NCBI GenBank assembly: GCA_947494825.1
Contig: CANLWN010000003.1
Coordinates: 496,001 to 560,000 of the forward strand
DNA length: 64,000 nt
Reading direction: 5' to 3'
From: an uncultured Flavobacteriaceae bacterium
GTDB lineage: Bacteria; Bacteroidota; Bacteroidia; Flavobacteriales; Flavobacteriaceae
Shown: one piece after another, positions 33,487 through 41,982 of the stretch
Layout of the letters: each line of letters opens with the position of its first letter
How positions within the stretch are numbered: the first letter of the stretch is position 1
Position numbers and translations under genes: made by a program
The notes under the pieces: generated by a model
What the model saw: the letters and a program-made list of their open reading frames with translations, nothing else
What the model was told of the DNA's origin: nothing
Database searches by the model: none

Positions 33487-34326
33487 TTACCTACAGAGCA
33501 ATCCTATCTCGCTGCGGATTTTTTCTTTTCGCATATCTGAAATTCCTAAATGGTCCAGGAAAAATTGGTCTTTGATCAATTGCCTGCAGAGCACAACATC
33601 CCGAGCCAACAAAAACTGTTTTTCCCGGTTGGTGAGCAAAGTGGATACCGTAATCGGGTATAATCCAAGTCGGTCTATTCGATCCTTTAACCCATTGTCC
33701 TTGGGATAGTCCCAGCTTAGCAAATACAGTCCGGCACAATTGCCATATGCAATGGCATCCTTTGTAAATCGCGTATTGGTAACTACCCAGCCAACATTCA
33801 AGATATTGTTTCTACCCTTTTTGTTGTTCCAATGGGTCTTTACATCTACATAGCGGGATTTAATATACAGCGGTACCTTTACGTTACAATTGCGCCCTTC
33901 TTCCCCGTGGAATTTACACTCCACAATGGTTATCTCCCCATTTTTTTCCGCGACCACATCTATTTCATGGGTTACGCAGATACCCTGCATGACAGTACCC
34001 ACTTTTGTGCTGTACCCTGAATGGTCCAATATGGCCGCTACAAACCGCTCGAATGGAAAACCTGTTGGACCGAGTTCATAAATCGCCTTTTTCAATTTAT
34101 ACTTGGAAGCAAAAATCGATTTCTTTTGCTTTAACATGGCAAAGGCCCGGTTATGGATTTCCCTTGTGGAAATGCCCTGATATAGTTCATCGCGAACACT
34201 GTCGAGTATCTGGTTGATCAATTTTTCGTCCGCCCCACTGTGTTTTAGGGAATTGCGCAGCTTGTTCAGGGAGAAGCTTGCCTTTTCCCCTGAGGTCTTG
34301 GTCACCTTAAAATCCTGTTTTTCCAT
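33487..34326 (-). CDS. ATP-cone domain fused to a Mrr-like endonuclease domain
   Basis: 279 residues. An ATP-cone covers about residues 6-90 (VTKTSGEKASFSLNKLRNSLKHSGADEKLINQILDSV, ISTREIHNRAFAMLKQ), the nucleotide-sensing domain known from ribonucleotide reductase and NrdR. It is followed by a restriction-endonuclease-like fold (about 105-200): FERFVAAILDHSGYST, HEIDVVAEKNGEITIVECKFHGEEGR, which is the D-(x)n-ExK core, and VGWVVTNTRFTKDAIAYGN. No methyltransferase or specificity gene is near. The combination suggests a nucleic-acid-cutting enzyme gated by ATP/dATP or similar; activity is inferred. It lies directly before the beta-CASP gene. Confidence 0.82.
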   Translation of the reverse strand: MEKQDFKVTKTSGEKASFSLNKLRNSLKHSGADEKLINQILDSVRDELYQGISTREIHNRAFAMLKQKKSIFASKYKLKKAIYELGPTGFPFERFVAAILDHSGYSTKVGTVMQGICVTHEIDVVAEKNGEITIVECKFHGEEGRNCNVKVPLYIKSRYVDVKTHWNNKKGRNNILNVGWVVTNTRFTKDAIAYGNCAGLYLLSWDYPKDNGLKDRIDRLGLYPITVSTLLTNREKQFLLARDVVLCRQLIKDQFFLDHLGISDMRKEKIRSEIGLLCR

Positions 34327-34478
34327 AGTCGCCTATAAAATGTTATGTGGACGAATGCTCCATTTAGGTCACCGAATAAGGATTTATCCTATTTCGGACA
34401 TCCCCTTTTCACCTATATCCCAGTCCCATTTTCCAAATCCCCTTTCTACATGGTCACCTCTTGCTTTGGATTAGGATT

Positions 34479-35219
34479 TTACCTGGACAACAAATGTTCC
34501 AGCCAATCCCCTACAAAATAGGCAACGAAGGCAGCTATACCCCCCAGAAGCAATGTTTCCAGTATTCCCTTTAAAACCGATGTTTGATTCACATAGGTCT
34601 TTAACCAGCCTATAATGATGAAACCCATCGCGGTTAACACGGATGCGATGAAAAAGAGATTTTGTTCGAGCGGGTGTGTATAATCAATGACATAAATCAA
34701 TAAGGGAATCAAGCCAATCGAAAGGAACGACAAATAGGTAATCCCACCGATCCACAGTGGGGATTTATCTATTTCCATCATGCCTAATTCCTCCCGCATC
34801 ATATCATTGACCCAAACTTTTTTGTCACTGGTGATTACACCCACTATTTCCTCCAAAAGTTTGTCTTTAAAACCCTTTGCCCTATAAATTTCCCTGATTT
34901 CCTCCTTTTCGGCATCTGGCATATGTTCAATTTCCCAATATTCCGTTTGCTTGTGTTTATTGTAGTTGTCTTTATCAGATTTTGTTGACAGGTAGGCCCC
35001 TACGGACATGGCGAAACCATCCGCCAGTAAATTTGCAAAGCCAAGAATCAAAATAATAGCGCTATCCAGTCCGGCCCCAACAGAACCTGCCACAACGGCA
35101 AAGGTTGTAACGCAACCATCTATTCCCCCATACACAAACTCTGCAAGATATTTTTCAAAGGCTTTAAAGAAACCGTTGGTGCCATGTGCTTCTTGTTTAT
35201 AATGTTCCTGCAACTTCAT
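34479..35219 (-). CDS. VIT1/CCC1-family membrane transporter
   Basis: 246 residues. Two membrane segments at the start (AEFVYGGIDGCVTTFAVVAGSVGAGLDSAIILILGFANLLADGFAMSVGAYLSTKSDKD) carry the typical Asp and Gly-rich helix of the iron/manganese vacuolar transporter family. A charged cytoplasmic loop rich in Glu follows (EIEHMPDAEKEEIREIYRAKGFKDKLLEEIV), which in the family binds metal. Three further membrane segments close the protein (about 155-245). It probably exports Fe2+ or Mn2+ from the cytoplasm. It is the first gene of a three-gene run with the ATP-cone/nuclease and beta-CASP genes, 152 bases upstream. Confidence 0.9.
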   Translation of the reverse strand: MKLQEHYKQEAHGTNGFFKAFEKYLAEFVYGGIDGCVTTFAVVAGSVGAGLDSAIILILGFANLLADGFAMSVGAYLSTKSDKDNYNKHKQTEYWEIEHMPDAEKEEIREIYRAKGFKDKLLEEIVGVITSDKKVWVNDMMREELGMMEIDKSPLWIGGITYLSFLSIGLIPLLIYVIDYTHPLEQNLFFIASVLTAMGFIIIGWLKTYVNQTSVLKGILETLLLGGIAAFVAYFVGDWLEHLLSR

Positions 35220-35703
35220 CGGATATTGGTTTTATAGTTTGACTGGTTGAGCGTTGATTCATAAACGCGAAGGTTGTTTTCACAAATGCCCAATGGCCCT
35301 TATCCACCTTCTCTTTTATACGTCCTATGGTATTTGTGCCAATTTAAAATCCGAAGCGGGCATATGAAATGACTTTCATCATTTTCGGTTTCCATCCCGG
35401 GCCTTGGTTTAGTCAATATCTATTTGCCGAGAATACAATCGGGCATTTTTATCCAAAACAGCTTAATTTCCTTGCTGCCGGTTCCCTATCCCTTCAAGGT
35501 GTCCGATATCAGGTAGGCAGTATGGGCACGGTATGGAAATCTTTAAGGATAGTTGGAGTTATGATGGAACCCGATTATACAATAAAAGATGCAAGTCGCA
35601 CATAATCCCTTCACCATCAGGGCTTAAATGATTAAATTGTATGTGCCTTTTCTGAAATTCCCTCGATAAGGCTGATTTAGATGGACTATCCAATCCCAAG
35701 ACC
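35220..35703. other. intergenic region with a decayed gene piece
   Basis: 484 bases between the transporter and the kinase gene. It contains the M28 fragment at 35460-35526. A 78-codon plus-strand frame (35369-35605) overlaps that fragment in antisense and is not credible. The AT-rich 35610-35700 should hold the kinase promoter. Confidence 0.5.
35460..35526 (-). pseudogene. decayed fragment of an M28 peptidase gene
   Basis: On the minus strand this stretch aligns without gaps to 30505-30571, the start of the secreted M28 peptidase gene, with about 53 of 67 bases equal by hand count. It reads HTAYLISDTLKG, then a TAG stop where the intact gene has Arg, then GTGSKEIKL. The similarity ends shortly afterwards. 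It is a relic of a second copy or of a related gene, with a stop codon and truncation. Confidence 0.8.
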
Positions 35704-37701
35704 ATGAAAACCCCGAATTTCAAGTTGTTTCCCCTTTTTTGGCTCCTGATGGTATGCCTATCATCCCTGGCACAGGCGGGTAACAAAGTGGACAGTCTTC
35801 AAAATGTGCTTAAAAATATGCCGTCCGATACCCTTAAAGCCAAAACCTATGGGTTATTGGTTTGGTACTACGCACGGTACAGCATCGATACCGAAATCGA
35901 AAAAAAACATATAGACAGCTCCATGGTCCTTTCAAAGGCATTGGATTTCCATAAAGGTGTGGCCTATGCACATTTGCGGTACGGGAATTTGGATAAGCGG
36001 TTGGGGAACTACCAACAGGCCATACGCCATATAGACTCGGCCCTCCAATATTATACCACTATTGGTGATTCTACCCGTGTGGCCGATGGGTTATTTGATC
36101 TGGCGGCCATTCATCGAAGTTCAGGGAACTATGAAAAAAGCCTGTCCTATTATTTACGCGTCCTGGACATAAGTGAAATGGAGGGCAATCCGATCTCCCT
36201 GGCCAGTACCTTAACGAGCATTGGATTGCTAAATCGGCTCCTAAAACAATACGACCAGGCCATCTCCAATTACCAAAAGGCCCTTCGGATTCTGGATAGT
36301 GTGGGTAGTTCCAAAAGAATGCTGACCTCTCTCAACGGTCTTGGGACGGTATATATGGAAATTGGGGAATACGATACTGCCAAAAGCCATTTTTTAAAGC
36401 TCTTGAACATTACACGGGAACAGAAGTATGAACGTGAAATGGGGTATCAATTGGCTAATTTGGGAAATTTGGAAATCCAGCTGGGGAACCCGGGGAAGGC
36501 TTTGGAATATCATCTGCAGGCGCTTCAGGTGAGGGAAAAGCTCCCTAGAAAAGCAGACCTTGCCTTGAGTCTCGCGGATGTCGGGAATACGTACCTTCAA
36601 TTGGGAAATCATTCGCAATCCCGCCAATATTTGGCCAAAGGTCTGGTACTGGCCCGGGAAATACCCTCTAAACCGCTGATCAGGGACCTCTATAAGATGC
36701 TTGCAGACCTCAGCCTATCGGAGCACAATTACAAAGAGGCCTATCACTACCGAACCCTATATGAGGAAGCCAAGGACAGCATTTTGAATGCAGATGTCAA
36801 CAAGCAATTCCAGGAACTGCAGGTGAAATATGAAACCGAAAAAAAAGACCAACGGATCACCCTTTTGGCGCAGGAGAAACAACTGCAGGAAAAAGAAATC
36901 CAGCGACAAGCCACCCTGAAGAATGTGTTTATCGGGGGTGCGATATTAACGGTCCTACTTGCTAGCCTCTTATGGTACACCTTTCGCCAACGACTAAAGA
37001 ATCAAAGGACAATCGCAGCCAAAGACCAGGAAATCAAAGAGGTGAATTTTCGACGACAACTCTCCGAACTCGAAATGAAGGCGCTTCAGGCCCAGATCAA
37101 CCCACACTTCATTTTCAATTGTATGAATTCCATCAATCAAATGATCAAGAAGGGCAACAACCAAAATGCTTCAAAGTACCTCAGCAAATTCAGCAAGCTA
37201 ATTCGATCTATACTGGAGAACGCCGAAGATACCGAGGTCTCCCTCAAGGACGAATTGGCGACCTTGAAAGCCTATATCCAATTGGAAGCGCTCCGGTTTA
37301 AGGAGGATGTCAACTTTAAAATGGATATTCAGGATAGCATTGATCTTGAAAACACCTATTTGCCTTCCATGGTATTACAACCCTTTGTTGAAAACGCTAT
37401 TTGGCATGGCCTTAGACATAAAAAAGTGGCCACTGATGGAAAAATTTCCATTGCAATCCGCAAGGAAAAAGAGCAACTCCTATGTCTTATCGAGGACAAT
37501 GGGGTAGGAAGGCAAAAGGCTTTTGAATTACAAGAGAAATCGATTCTAAAGCGCAAGTCCCTAGGCGTAAAGATTACGGAAGACCGATTGCGATTGTTGA
37601 GCAAGGAATTACAAAAGCAACTCGTTCGCATTACAGATTTGAAGGACCCGACCGGAACCGCTTTAGGGACTCGGGTGGAAGTAAGCATACCCATTTCATA
37701 A
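35704..37701 (+). CDS. TPR-containing sensor histidine kinase (LytS/YehU type)
   Basis: 665 residues. A signal peptide (ending near SSLAQA) is followed by about seven tetratricopeptide repeats (about 75-375, for example RYGNLDKRLGNYQQAIRHIDSALQYY and LGTVYMEIGEYDTAKSHFLKLLNI). A coiled-coil stretch comes next (EKKDQRITLLAQEKQLQEKEIQRQA), then one membrane helix (about 408-425) and a second coiled coil. The His_kinase domain has QINPHFIFNCMNSI with the phospho-accepting His, followed by an HATPase domain (PFVENAIWHGL, EDNGVGR). The periplasmic TPRs probably sense a protein or peptide partner. It is paired with the LytTR regulator 7 bases downstream. Confidence 0.93.
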   Translation: MKTPNFKLFPLFWLLMVCLSSLAQAGNKVDSLQNVLKNMPSDTLKAKTYGLLVWYYARYSIDTEIEKKHIDSSMVLSKALDFHKGVAYAHLRYGNLDKRLGNYQQAIRHIDSALQYYTTIGDSTRVADGLFDLAAIHRSSGNYEKSLSYYLRVLDISEMEGNPISLASTLTSIGLLNRLLKQYDQAISNYQKALRILDSVGSSKRMLTSLNGLGTVYMEIGEYDTAKSHFLKLLNITREQKYEREMGYQLANLGNLEIQLGNPGKALEYHLQALQVREKLPRKADLALSLADVGNTYLQLGNHSQSRQYLAKGLVLAREIPSKPLIRDLYKMLADLSLSEHNYKEAYHYRTLYEEAKDSILNADVNKQFQELQVKYETEKKDQRITLLAQEKQLQEKEIQRQATLKNVFIGGAILTVLLASLLWYTFRQRLKNQRTIAAKDQEIKEVNFRRQLSELEMKALQAQINPHFIFNCMNSINQMIKKGNNQNASKYLSKFSKLIRSILENAEDTEVSLKDELATLKAYIQLEALRFKEDVNFKMDIQDSIDLENTYLPSMVLQPFVENAIWHGLRHKKVATDGKISIAIRKEKEQLLCLIEDNGVGRQKAFELQEKSILKRKSLGVKITEDRLRLLSKELQKQLVRITDLKDPTGTALGTRVEVSIPIS

Positions 37702-37708
37702 TACAAAC

Positions 37709-38458
37709 ATGATCAAGACCATTATTGTAGATGACGAACAGGACGGCCGCGAATCGCTGGAGCAGGCTTTGATCGAATATTGCCCCGAAATCGATATCAT
37801 ATCCACATGCTCAAGCCCGGAAGAAGCTCTTGAAGCCATCAACAATCACAATCCAGATCTGGTATTTCTGGACGTGCAAATGCCCCATATGTCCGGGTTC
37901 GATGTATTAAAGCAACTAGCCCCCATCGATTTCCAGGTCATTTTTGTTACGTCATATGATCGCTATGCGATCAAGGCGATCAAGTTCAGTGCCCTGGATT
38001 TTTTGCTGAAGCCCCTGGATGTTGATGAATTGGTCGGAGCGGTACAGAAAGCCAAAAATCAAATAGCGGCAGGGAGCAGCATGCACCGTTATCAATCGGT
38101 GTTAAACAACATACAGTATACCTCCGGAAAAATTGAAAAGCTGGCCATTCCTACTTTTGAGGGTATCGATTTTTATAATACCAACGATATTATCTACTGC
38201 AGTGCCGAAGGAAACTATACTACGCTACACATGGTATTGATGAAAAAAGAAGTCGTTTCCAAGAACCTCAAGGATTTTGATAACCTGCTATCAAACTCCG
38301 GTTTTTGCAGGGTTCATAAGTCCTACTTGGTCAACATGCAGCATGCCCGTAAATATATTAAGGGCGATGGTGGATATGTGATTCTTACCGACGACCATCA
38401 TGTAGATATTTCCAGGCGGAGAAAAGACGCTTTTCTGAGCATGTTCGAAACGATTTAG
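37709..38458 (+). CDS. LytTR-family response regulator
   Basis: 249 residues. The receiver domain (about 3-118) has the acidic pair VDDEQDG, the phosphorylated Asp in LVFLDVQMPHMSGFDVL, and the switch residues in IFVTSYDRYAIKAIKFSALDFLLKPLD. The C-terminal LytTR DNA-binding domain (about 145-245) has KLAIPTFEGIDFYNTNDIIYCSAEGNYTTLHM and FCRVHKSYLVNMQHARKYIKGDGGYVILTDDHHVDISRRRKDAFL. It is partner to the TPR kinase. The two lipoprotein genes that follow are the nearest candidates for control. Confidence 0.95.
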   Translation: MIKTIIVDDEQDGRESLEQALIEYCPEIDIISTCSSPEEALEAINNHNPDLVFLDVQMPHMSGFDVLKQLAPIDFQVIFVTSYDRYAIKAIKFSALDFLLKPLDVDELVGAVQKAKNQIAAGSSMHRYQSVLNNIQYTSGKIEKLAIPTFEGIDFYNTNDIIYCSAEGNYTTLHMVLMKKEVVSKNLKDFDNLLSNSGFCRVHKSYLVNMQHARKYIKGDGGYVILTDDHHVDISRRRKDAFLSMFETI

Positions 38459-38491
38459 TTTTAGGCTCTTTTCCTGGCTGGAGGCCTAAAA
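38459..38491 (+). terminator. hairpin after the LytTR gene
   Basis: TTTTAGGC and GCCTAAAA form an 8-bp stem directly after the stop codon, with a 17-base loop. There is no T-run, so termination is uncertain. Confidence 0.4.
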
Positions 38492-38695
38492 GACCACCCG
38501 TTAACATCCCAATTTGCTCCTTACACACATTCAACCCCTCCGATTATTTAGTGGTACTGGTGGTGCTCGTACGCGCTCCCTAGCTTAGCTCAAAACTTCC
38601 CCCTCTGATGTTTTGATGGATGTTCTTTACCCATTTCGGATATCTCCCTACATCACTAATCCATAACAGAATGTTTAATCAAAATCTGAAATCCT

Positions 38696-40429
38696 ATGTG
38701 TAAGTCCCTTTTATTTTTATCGCGATTTTTCTTTGCCATGGCCATCATTTTCATCATAAGCTCCCTGCTCATGGTCTCCTGTAGCAAGGATGATGGTCCA
38801 CCTCCAGAACCACAAAACCAAAACCCAGAGAACACGGATTCTATCTTGGAGGCCGAAGACTATAAAACGCTCAAGGCCCTGTATGATGCCAACCCCAACA
38901 ATACGCTGGGTTGGGATATGGATGACAAGGGTATGCAAAACTGGAGCGGGGTTACCCAACAAAACAATCGGGTTACGGAACTGGACCTCAACGGTAAGAC
39001 CCTTACAATCATCCCTCCCCAAATTGGGGATCTTGATAGGCTTACACGATTGTCCATGAGTAGCAATGACATCCCAGAATTGCCCGCTGAACTGGGCAAT
39101 TTGGACGATTTGACCTCCCTTAACCTAGAGGACAATGCCCTAACCGCTCTCCCTGTAGAGCTGGGCAAGCTGACCAAGCTCTCCTATCTGCATCTGGGCA
39201 GTAACCTCCTGGACGCCTTTCCGGAGCAATTGACCAAACTGGACCAATTGGCCACCTTGATCGCCCATAACAATTCGTTGGCGCAACTGCCCCAGGGCAT
39301 GGAAAAAATGACCGCCCTTCAGGTACTGGACCTGGCCCAAAATTTACTGGACAGCGTTCCTGCCGCCATTGGAAGTCTGAATGCATTGAACAGTCTAAGC
39401 CTCGATGATAACCGACTGACCGAAATTCCATGGGAATACGGTCGCTTGATCAAGCTGGAATACCTCTATCTGGAAAACAACAACCTATCACAGTTGCCCC
39501 AGGAGGTATGCAAGCTGGCGGAGATAGGTACGGAGATTACCACAGATGCACAGGTAGGCTGCGATCTAATCGGTTACAATTATCGGGGACTGGTAGCGCT
39601 TTACCACGCCAATCCGGGAAATACCTTGGAATGGGACCTTACCGACACCAGCATGCAAAGTTGGGGCGATGTTACCCTGCACCTGGACGGCACCGTGCAG
39701 GAGTTGGAGCTGTACGACGAGCAAATAAGCCATCTCCCGCCCGAGATAGGAAATCTTAGCTCGCTTACCTACCTGGGCCTGCGATTTAACTACCTTACCC
39801 AACTTCCGTCAGAGATCGCTATGTTGCAAAGTCTGAAACGCCTTGTCGTTTCCGAAAATTTGTTGACCGACCTGCCTCCGCAAATAGGGAGCCTCTCAGC
39901 GCTTGACCACCTATCACTTGGGGACAACGCCATCACACAGCTGCCTTCCGAAATTGGAAATCTTTCCAATCTGACCAGCTTGAATATTGAACGCAACGAT
40001 CTCACAGACCTTCCCTCCCAATTGGGCAACCTCAAGCAACTGGGGGAACTATATGCCAGGGAGAATGCCCTGAACACAATCCCGCCCGAATTGGGCAACT
40101 TACAACAGCTGCAGTACCTCTGGCTATCCGAAAATGTCCTTGAAACCGTTCCTTCGGCTCTCGGGAATCTGTCAAATCTTTTTGATTTGAGGCTCGACAA
40201 AAATGTACTTATAGAAATACCGGCTTCCCTGGGCAACTTGGACGCTCTTGGTTTTCTGAATCTAAGCACCAACCTCCTTAAAGAAATCCCTCGAGAGTTG
40301 GGCAACCTGACTGGCCTTAACCGCCTCAATTTGGAAAACAACTCTTTGGCCAGCATCCCAAAGGCGGTCTGTGACCTTGCAAACCATGGGACCACCATTG
40401 AAATTGATGCCGGGGTTGTCTGCAAATAG
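38696..40429 (+). CDS. double-module leucine-rich-repeat lipoprotein
   Basis: 577 residues. A hydrophobic leader (FFFAMAIIFIISSLLMVSC) ends in a lipobox Cys, followed by an acidic Pro-rich linker. The remainder is two parallel modules. Each opens with a cap resembling plant LRR N-caps: ALYDANPNNTLGWDMDD near 59, ALYHANPGNTLEWDLTD near 300. About eight or nine 23-residue LRRs of the type LPxELGNLxxLxxLxLxxN follow. Each module closes with VCKLA..GT.I..DA.V.C (near 271-290 and 558-577). Such domains bind proteins or glycans at the cell surface. It may be controlled by the upstream TPR kinase pair. Confidence 0.88.
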   Translation: MCKSLLFLSRFFFAMAIIFIISSLLMVSCSKDDGPPPEPQNQNPENTDSILEAEDYKTLKALYDANPNNTLGWDMDDKGMQNWSGVTQQNNRVTELDLNGKTLTIIPPQIGDLDRLTRLSMSSNDIPELPAELGNLDDLTSLNLEDNALTALPVELGKLTKLSYLHLGSNLLDAFPEQLTKLDQLATLIAHNNSLAQLPQGMEKMTALQVLDLAQNLLDSVPAAIGSLNALNSLSLDDNRLTEIPWEYGRLIKLEYLYLENNNLSQLPQEVCKLAEIGTEITTDAQVGCDLIGYNYRGLVALYHANPGNTLEWDLTDTSMQSWGDVTLHLDGTVQELELYDEQISHLPPEIGNLSSLTYLGLRFNYLTQLPSEIAMLQSLKRLVVSENLLTDLPPQIGSLSALDHLSLGDNAITQLPSEIGNLSNLTSLNIERNDLTDLPSQLGNLKQLGELYARENALNTIPPELGNLQQLQYLWLSENVLETVPSALGNLSNLFDLRLDKNVLIEIPASLGNLDALGFLNLSTNLLKEIPRELGNLTGLNRLNLENNSLASIPKAVCDLANHGTTIEIDAGVVCK

Positions 40430-40515
40430 GAAGGCGCCGATTGCGAATGAATCTAAAACATGGCCAATGTCCAGTTCCCCCGAAATCGATAAAAATCATC
40501 TTAAAATTTAAAACG

Positions 40516-41790
40516 ATGTACAGAAAAGAAAAAATGGAACCGCTATCACAAATGTTGAAAAGAAGCCTTTGCCTACTGTTTGTTTTGGGCGGCACGGTGC
40601 TAGCACTCATCGCCTGCGAAAAAGAACTTGAACTGCCTGCAGAGAATCCACAGCAACAGGAAAACCCAGACAGGCAGGAAAATCCTGAAGAGGAAGAGCC
40701 CAAAGACTCGGTACCCGATACCACTAATGGACTAGGCCCAGACGCCCTGTCGGCCTATTTGGTGTTGAAAGATGCCGTAGAGGTGACCGGGGAACCGCCC
40801 ACAGCCACCGATGGCCAACTAAAAATAGATGTAAAGGATACCCTTTACCTGATCAAGGGATATCCCTATGGGGATAGGATACGGGTAAAACATGACCCTG
40901 CACAGCATATTGCCGGGTTCAACATCTATGTGGGCGGTTCATCCTACTATTTTGACGTACCCGCAGAGTCGGTTGATGGGGGAAAAGAAAACGATACAAT
41001 TGTCTCCTTGATATTGGATCTGGATCTGCCGGAAGATGAAATGATCGACTTCCCCTTTTCTACAGAAATTACGATTCAACCACACGACGGCTCCGGCAAT
41101 CCATTGGATGAGTTTCCGGTTACCCTGACTGTTGAAGAACCCGTAGATGATCGGACAGGAAACGGGTCAATTTGCAATTCCATTACCCAGACCTTTGAAG
41201 GATTGGAAACCCCACCACGCTGGAAATGGGATTTCTCCCATCTGGAGTTCAATGGGGAAATCCTTATTTGGGCCCCAGACCGTAAGCAAAAGATCAACCC
41301 CCTGGGTTGGGGTTGCTGTGTCAACGGAAATATCAGCGGTACAGCCGCGGACAGTCCCTTTTGCCGTGAGGGAACCACACAGCCGGGTTATGTATGGGTA
41401 GAGCTCGAAGTGGACGACTACGTGATTCGCAATGCGGAATTTATGTGGGTGTTCGATAATGACGTTTTCAACGTCAAGGGCCAGGAAGACAAAAAACAGT
41501 ACTTCCCGAGCCTAACCGACTTTTGCACGGGTGAAATTGGTTATGAATATTCCCTTGAAGTATACGGGGCCCCTAATGACACCCCGGTGGGCACGCACGA
41601 CTTTACACCCGGTGCTACGCGAATAAACTTGGATTTGCCCAATTGGCAGGGCTCCTATCGCATGCCACGAAGTGCGACCCTGGTTTATACCTGCCATTCC
41701 GTGCTTTTCCTTTGGGATTTTGAAGGCTTGGACTTCTTTTACTCCAGGTTTGAGGAGTATCCTACGTTCGGACCCGAGTTCCATGACTAA
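40516..41790 (+). CDS. hypothetical cysteine-containing lipoprotein
   Basis: About 424 residues from the ATG at 40516; another ATG at 40534 is equally possible. The leader LCLLFVLGGTVLALIAC ends in a lipobox Cys and is followed by a Glu/Pro/Gln-rich linker (ENPQQQENPDRQENPEEEEPKD). The globular part is beta-rich and unrecognised. It contains at least six cysteines (SICNS, GWGCCVNG, PFCRE, DFCTG, YTCHS) that could form disulfides, which is unusual among its neighbours. It begins 86 bases after the LRR lipoprotein and is probably co-transcribed with it. The two may form a surface complex; this is inference. Confidence 0.65.
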   Translation: MYRKEKMEPLSQMLKRSLCLLFVLGGTVLALIACEKELELPAENPQQQENPDRQENPEEEEPKDSVPDTTNGLGPDALSAYLVLKDAVEVTGEPPTATDGQLKIDVKDTLYLIKGYPYGDRIRVKHDPAQHIAGFNIYVGGSSYYFDVPAESVDGGKENDTIVSLILDLDLPEDEMIDFPFSTEITIQPHDGSGNPLDEFPVTLTVEEPVDDRTGNGSICNSITQTFEGLETPPRWKWDFSHLEFNGEILIWAPDRKQKINPLGWGCCVNGNISGTAADSPFCREGTTQPGYVWVELEVDDYVIRNAEFMWVFDNDVFNVKGQEDKKQYFPSLTDFCTGEIGYEYSLEVYGAPNDTPVGTHDFTPGATRINLDLPNWQGSYRMPRSATLVYTCHSVLFLWDFEGLDFFYSRFEEYPTFGPEFHD

Positions 41791-41825
41791 AAGCGCAGCT
41801 CTTTTGGACGATTTCTTTTATAGGT

Positions 41826-41855
41826 AAAAATGCCCTCGGCAGGGGGCATTTTAGC
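41826..41855 (+). terminator. rho-independent terminator
   Basis: AAAATGCCC and GGGCATTTT pair around a short loop 36 bases after the stop of the cysteine-containing lipoprotein gene, closing the LRR lipoprotein transcript. Confidence 0.75.
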
Positions 41856-41982
41856 TTGTCAAAAAACCATCCACACAGCTTTAGCGTCCATCCGTAAATC
41901 ATCTAAGAAAAATCACAGGTTAATTCACTAATTTTAAGGGATTTGAACACATTTTCCTTTGCCGACCACTAAAACAAATCCC

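Noticed and set aside
35369-35605. 78-codon plus-strand frame
   Set aside because: Overlaps the decayed M28 fragment in antisense and shows no domain.
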